10,176 bases of DNA from Ruminococcaceae bacterium UBA7101 (GTDB lineage Bacteria; Bacillota; Clostridia; Oscillospirales; Acutalibacteraceae): positions 1 through 10,176 of the forward strand of contig DKYL01000010.1 in NCBI GenBank assembly GCA_002493325.1. The letters are read 5' to 3'. The notes under the pieces are model-generated. The model ran no database searches and was not told the origin of the DNA. It was given only the letters and a program-made list of their open reading frames with translations. The translations under genes and the position numbers were made by a program. Shown here piece by piece: positions 7,415-10,176 of this stretch (position 1 is its first letter; the number at the start of each line of letters is the position of its first letter).

Positions 7415-8178
7415 AAATATTTTTAATTGTAGTCGCTGTTCTTGCACTTATTATTGCTGCAATCTGTTCGCTTTCTGCAACGGTAACGCTGGTTTATGAT
7501 AAGGGCTGGAGTACAAAAGTCAAGGTTTTGTTTTTTGAAAAGGATATTGTTCTGTCGGAAATATTATCCTTTGTTATGTTCCCGCAGAAAAAGGCTCAGG
7601 AGGTTTCTGACAAAAAAAAGGCAGAAAAAGCTGAGAAGGCTGATAAAGAAAAAAAAGCAGAGGAACCGAAACCACCCGAAGAAACAGAGGAGGAAACCGC
7701 TTCTGCCCTTGCTGAAGAACAGAGTGAAAAGCCTGTACCTAAGGCTGAAGAAAAGAAGGCAGCCCCTAAAAAGTCAAATCCTATCAAAAAATTATGGGAT
7801 GATGAGGGTATAGTAGGTATTCTTTCTTTGGTGTCAAATCTGCTTGAAACTGCAAATTCTGCAATTTTAACCTTAATTAGGGGTTTACATATTTACTCAC
7901 TTTATGTTATGATAATAGTAGGCGGCGGTGATGCTGCTGACATTGCTCAGGCTTACGGAACGCTGTGTAAGTATTATTATCCTGCTAAGGGTATGATTTT
8001 AAGCACAATGAAGGTTGATAATTATGACGATTATATTCAGCCTGATTTCATAGCTCCGTCAACAGAGTTTGGCTTTCAGCTTATAGCCAGCATTAATGTC
8101 GGTCTGCTGTTAAAGGTTGCACTTAAAGCAGCATTTATTTTCTTAAAAAATTTAATTAAAAATAAAAATGTAAAATAA
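7411..8178 (+). CDS. DUF2953 membrane protein with charged linker
   Basis: A 255-residue protein with one clear N-terminal membrane anchor (about 3-25, no lipobox), a short beta-rich stretch (about 24-45), a long Lys/Glu/Ala/Pro-rich linker (about 60-123), and a C-terminal DUF2953-like domain (about 124-245). The last part includes LHIYSLYVMIIVGGGDAADI (159-178) and AQAYGTLCKYYYP (179-191), the pattern I use for the family call. Its function is unknown; in sporulating Firmicutes DUF2953 genes are found next to ytfJ (ytfI-ytfJ in Bacillus), and here too ytfJ follows after 18 bases. This suggests a sporulation-associated membrane role, by context only. The start ATG 7411 overlaps the scpB stop (ATGA); AAAAGG at 7395-7400 is the ribosome binding site. 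Two stops are in tandem (8176-8181). The linker is low complexity, so it contributes nothing reliable to homology searches. Confidence 0.8.
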   Translation: MKIFLIVVAVLALIIAAICSLSATVTLVYDKGWSTKVKVLFFEKDIVLSEILSFVMFPQKKAQEVSDKKKAEKAEKADKEKKAEEPKPPEETEEETASALAEEQSEKPVPKAEEKKAAPKKSNPIKKLWDDEGIVGILSLVSNLLETANSAILTLIRGLHIYSLYVMIIVGGGDAADIAQAYGTLCKYYYPAKGMILSTMKVDNYDDYIQPDFIAPSTEFGFQLIASINVGLLLKVALKAAFIFLKNLIKNKNVK

Positions 8179-8196
8179 TAAAAGGGGAAAATTATT

Positions 8197-8598
8197 ATGA
8201 AAGAAACTCCGGTTAACAAGATTATGGAAAATACGCTTGAAAAAATGCGCCAGATGGTTGACACATCAACCATTATCGGTGATCCTATTGTAACAGGCGA
8301 CACAACACTGGTTCCTGTTTCAAAGGTTTCATACGGCTTTACATCAGGCGGAACAGATCTTCCTTCAAAGTCAAACGCTGAGCTTTTCGGCGGTGGCGGC
8401 GGCGGCGGAATTACAATCCAGCCTGTTGCATTTATCGTTATTGAAAAGGGCAAATGCAGAATGATGCAGATTAACAATTACACTTCATCTGCTGACCGTG
8501 CAATTGCTATGATTCCTGAGCTTGTAGACAGAGTTACAGAGCTCTTAAAATCTGAAAAGTCAGAGGAAGAGCCAAAGACTGAGGAAGCAGCAGAATAA
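8197..8598 (+). CDS. ytfJ: YtfJ/GerW-family sporulation protein
   Basis: A 133-residue protein of the spore YtfJ (GerW) family, found in endospore formers and made in the forespore in Bacillus; its exact role in the spore is unsettled. Family features are the N-terminal helix (about 4-22), the repeated beta segments with SKVSYGFTSGGTD (42-54), a glycine run of seven (65-71) followed by ITIQPVAFIVIEKG (72-85), and a helical, acidic C terminus (about 99-133). No signal peptide or membrane segment is present. The family usually has a Gly-rich loop interrupted by Ser; here it is uninterrupted. AAAGGGG at 8181-8187 lies nine bases before the ATG. It follows the DUF2953 gene, as in Bacillus ytfI-ytfJ. 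A forespore promoter was not convincingly identified upstream, so it may be read from the long upstream unit as well. Confidence 0.94.
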   Translation: MKETPVNKIMENTLEKMRQMVDTSTIIGDPIVTGDTTLVPVSKVSYGFTSGGTDLPSKSNAELFGGGGGGGITIQPVAFIVIEKGKCRMMQINNYTSSADRAIAMIPELVDRVTELLKSEKSEEEPKTEEAAE

Positions 8599-8612
8599 TT
8601 ATTATATTGCTT

Positions 8613-8649
8613 AATCACCTGCATATATTTTATGTGGGTGATTATTTTG
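8613..8649 (+). terminator. Hairpin between ytfJ and dacF; terminator and/or translation control
   Basis: The arm AATCACCTGCATA (8613-8625) pairs with TATGTGGGTGATT (8631-8643) as 13 consecutive pairs, two of them G-U, around a five-base loop TATTT, followed by ATTTTG. This could be a rather weak intrinsic terminator for the upstream unit, since the stem has only four G-C pairs besides the two G-U and the U-tract is interrupted by an A. It could also sequester the dacF ribosome binding site, because GGTGAT (8637-8642) is in the 3' arm. The pairing is directly visible; the function is inferred. Confidence 0.45.
8637..8642 (+). promoter_or_regulatory. GGTGAT ribosome binding site for dacF
   Basis: GGTGAT matches the 3' half of the consensus AGGAGGTGAT. 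Aligned that way, it places the TTG at 8647 eight bases from the core GG, an ideal spacing. The other candidate starts, ATG 8632 and GTG 8638, have no complementary sequence upstream. The site lies entirely within the 3' arm of the hairpin at 8613-8643. Confidence 0.5.
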
Positions 8650-9708
8650 TTAAAACGATTTGCTTTTGTTTTTTGCTTTCTGTTTATAATTCCTTTTACC
8701 TGTTACGGTGCTGACAACAGTGCATCATCTGCTGTTGTTATTGACGCTGATACCAAAACAATCCTGTATGAAAAAAATGCTTATGAATGCAGGTCAATGG
8801 CGTCAACCACCAAAATAATGACTGCTCTTCTGGCTATTGAAAGCAATATGCTTGATAATTCTGTTGTTATCACAGCAGAAATGCTTGATACAGAAGGCTC
8901 ATCTCTGGGACTTAATGTTGATGACAAAATTACACTGAATGACTTGGTTGTCGGTATGATGATGACATCGGGGAACGATTCCGCCAATGCGGTTGCTTAT
9001 TTCCTTGGCAGGGACCTTAAAGGCTTTGCGAAAATGATGAACTCCAAAGCAAAAGAGATAGGAATGAAATCGACTGTTTTTGTCACACCGTCAGGTCTTG
9101 ATGAGGGGGATCATCATTCCACTGCTTATGATATGGCACTGCTTGGTGCTTATGCGGTTAAAAATGAAACCTTTGCAAAAGTATCTGCTATGAAAAGTGC
9201 TGATATCACAATCAGCAATAAGAAAGTAACAGTATATAATCACAATAAGCTCCTTGCAATGGATGAAAATTTTTTCGGTATAAAAACAGGGTATACATCA
9301 AAAGCAGGCAGATGCCTTGTTTCTGCAAAAAAGTGTAACGGCAACAGCCTTATTTGTGTTACACTGAATGCACCTGATGACTGGAATGACCACATCAGAC
9401 TGATGAACGAGTGCGGCAAAATGTATAAAAAGCAAACAGTTAAAGCAGAGGTTAAAATTCCTGTTGTCGGCAGTGATGCCGAAACAGTGAGCTGCAAATA
9501 TAAGGGTGAATACTATGCCTTGGGTGAAGTTACGGTTAAGCTGTATTATCACCCCTTTGTGTATGCACCCATAAAAAAGGGTGATACTATTGGTGTTGCC
9601 TGTGTATATAAAAATAATGAATTAATTGAAAGACTGTCGATGAAGGCAGACGAGGATTTGAATTATGCCAAGCAAGAACGAAGTCAGACTACAGAAATTC
9701 ATGGCTGA
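8647..9708 (+). CDS. dacF: DacF-like D-alanyl-D-alanine carboxypeptidase (peptidase S11)
   Basis: A secreted low-molecular-weight penicillin-binding protein that removes the terminal D-Ala from peptidoglycan pentapeptides; DacF-type enzymes in Bacillus act in spore cortex synthesis. With TTG 8647 as start it has 353 residues: a signal peptide with LLKRF then a hydrophobic core to about residue 22, followed by the serine peptidase domain with all three active-site motifs, STTK (Ser53, Lys56), SGN (108-110), and KTG (213-215, in GIKTGYTSKAG). A PBP5-type C-terminal beta domain covers about 265-337. ATG 8632 would add five residues (MWVII) before the signal peptide but has no ribosome binding site. 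The protein ends at HG after a hydrophilic tail without the amphipathic membrane anchor usually found at the C terminus of this family. The last 14 to 15 codons overlap rluB by 44 bases. DacB or other S11 paralogues cannot be excluded. Confidence 0.93.
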   Translation: MLKRFAFVFCFLFIIPFTCYGADNSASSAVVIDADTKTILYEKNAYECRSMASTTKIMTALLAIESNMLDNSVVITAEMLDTEGSSLGLNVDDKITLNDLVVGMMMTSGNDSANAVAYFLGRDLKGFAKMMNSKAKEIGMKSTVFVTPSGLDEGDHHSTAYDMALLGAYAVKNETFAKVSAMKSADITISNKKVTVYNHNKLLAMDENFFGIKTGYTSKAGRCLVSAKKCNGNSLICVTLNAPDDWNDHIRLMNECGKMYKKQTVKAEVKIPVVGSDAETVSCKYKGEYYALGEVTVKLYYHPFVYAPIKKGDTIGVACVYKNNELIERLSMKADEDLNYAKQERSQTTEIHG

Positions 9709-10176
9709 ATGCGGTGTTGCATCACGCAGAAAAAGTGAAGAGCTTATTGAAATGGGCAAGGTTAAGGTTAACGGACACGTTGCTCATATCGGAGATAAAA
9801 TCAATCCGAAAAAGGATTTGGTAACAGTCAGGGGAAAGAAGATTAACAAGGTCGACAGAATGTATTACATTATGCTCAATAAGCCCCGTGGCTATGTTAC
9901 CACAGTCAGTGACGAGCTGGGCAGAAAAACGGTAATGGATTTGGTTGACTGCAAAGCCCGCATTTATCCTGTGGGCAGACTGGATAAGGACAGCGAGGGT
10001 CTGCTTATTCTGACCAATGACGGCTCGTTTGCCAATGCCTTAACGCATCCCAAGCATAATTATGCTAAGGTCTACCGTGTAACTGTTCGTCCGTCAGTCA
10101 GTGATGAGATCCTTGAACAGCTCAGAAACGGTATTGAAATCGACGGCAGAAAAACAGCTCCCTGTGATGTTAATGT
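9665..10176 (+). CDS. rluB: RluB-type 16S/23S rRNA pseudouridine synthase, 5' part
   Basis: The first 170 residues of an RsuA/RluB/RluF-family pseudouridine synthase, cut by the right edge. This family isomerises a specific uridine in rRNA; RluB modifies the 23S rRNA peptidyl transferase region. An S4 RNA-binding domain occupies about 8-50 (RLQKFMAECGVASRRKSEEL), followed by the catalytic domain with IMLNKPRGYVTT (69-80) and the family motif GRLDKDSEGLLILTNDG (104-120), in which Asp107 is the catalytic aspartate. The start is ATG 9665, eight bases after GAGGA (9652-9656); the later ATG at 9701 would delete the first S4 helix and is less likely. The gene starts inside dacF, overlapping its end by 44 bases in another frame, so the two are probably translated in a coupled way. 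RluB versus another subfamily member cannot be settled without the missing C terminus. Confidence 0.93.
   Translation, partial: MPSKNEVRLQKFMAECGVASRRKSEELIEMGKVKVNGHVAHIGDKINPKKDLVTVRGKKINKVDRMYYIMLNKPRGYVTTVSDELGRKTVMDLVDCKARIYPVGRLDKDSEGLLILTNDGSFANALTHPKHNYAKVYRVTVRPSVSDEILEQLRNGIEIDGRKTAPCDVN

Noticed and set aside
7496..7813. Plus-strand open frame rich in Lys and Arg
   Set aside because: It is a shifted reading of the Lys/Glu-rich linker of the DUF2953 gene; composition alone keeps it open.
8148..8176. Possible promoter before ytfJ (TAAAAT at 8171-8176)
   Set aside because: The region is so AT-rich that such hexamers are expected by chance, and no fitting -35 or forespore sigma pattern was seen at the right spacing.
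8076..8477. Minus-strand open frame of 133 codons with a run of prolines
   Set aside because: It is the antisense reading of the ytfJ glycine run and the end of the DUF2953 gene. It has no ribosome binding site signal or recognisable domain, and the + strand genes there are well supported.
1..10176. CRISPR arrays, tRNA or rRNA genes, insertion sequences, phage or defence genes
   Set aside because: No regularly spaced repeats, no transposase, integrase or nuclease coding regions, and no stretch without a gene large enough to hold an RNA gene of note.

Overview
The window is a gene-dense, moderately AT-rich stretch of bacterial chromosome with every gene on the + strand. The organism is most likely a Clostridia-class Firmicute, plausibly a gut Oscillospiraceae/Ruminococcaceae-type anaerobe. 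Evidence for this: strong AGGAGG-type ribosome binding sites, a YqhQ/DUF1385 protein, ScpA/ScpB, a DUF2953-YtfJ pair typical of endospore-forming lineages, and a DacF-type carboxypeptidase followed by an RluB-type pseudouridine synthase. The species cannot be fixed from the sequence alone. No RNA gene, insertion sequence, CRISPR array, phage gene or defence gene was seen.

Layout. (1) 1-3618, signalling block: an extended -10 promoter element at the left edge, a lipoprotein with four Asp/Asn-rich DG repeats, an OmpR/PhoB-type response regulator and a membrane histidine kinase with a periplasm-side (extracytoplasmic) Cache/PDC-like sensor region. (2) 3622-6090: YqhQ-like membrane protein, PrmC release-factor methyltransferase, and an M50-family intramembrane (site-2 type) metalloprotease. 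(3) 6091-7414: ScpA and ScpB, the non-SMC subunits of the bacterial condensin. (4) 7411-8598: a DUF2953 membrane protein and a YtfJ/GerW-type sporulation protein. (5) 8647 to the right edge: a secreted DacF-like D,D-carboxypeptidase and the 5' part of an RluB-type rRNA pseudouridine synthase, cut by the window end.

The genes are packed with ATGA overlaps or gaps of 0 to about 20 bases, so most of the window could be one long transcription unit or a few nested ones. The only plausible internal punctuation is a 13-bp hairpin between ytfJ and dacF. This hairpin also contains the best ribosome binding site for dacF and one of its candidate start codons. No stretch of 300 bases lacks a gene.

Taken together this is a housekeeping and developmental neighbourhood (signal sensing, translation termination, chromosome segregation, spore formation, cell wall remodelling, ribosome modification). 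I found no convincing undescribed system. The points most worth a second look are the ytfJ-dacF hairpin, the DacF protein that lacks the usual C-terminal membrane anchor and ends overlapping rluB, and the repeat-bearing lipoprotein co-encoded with the two-component system.
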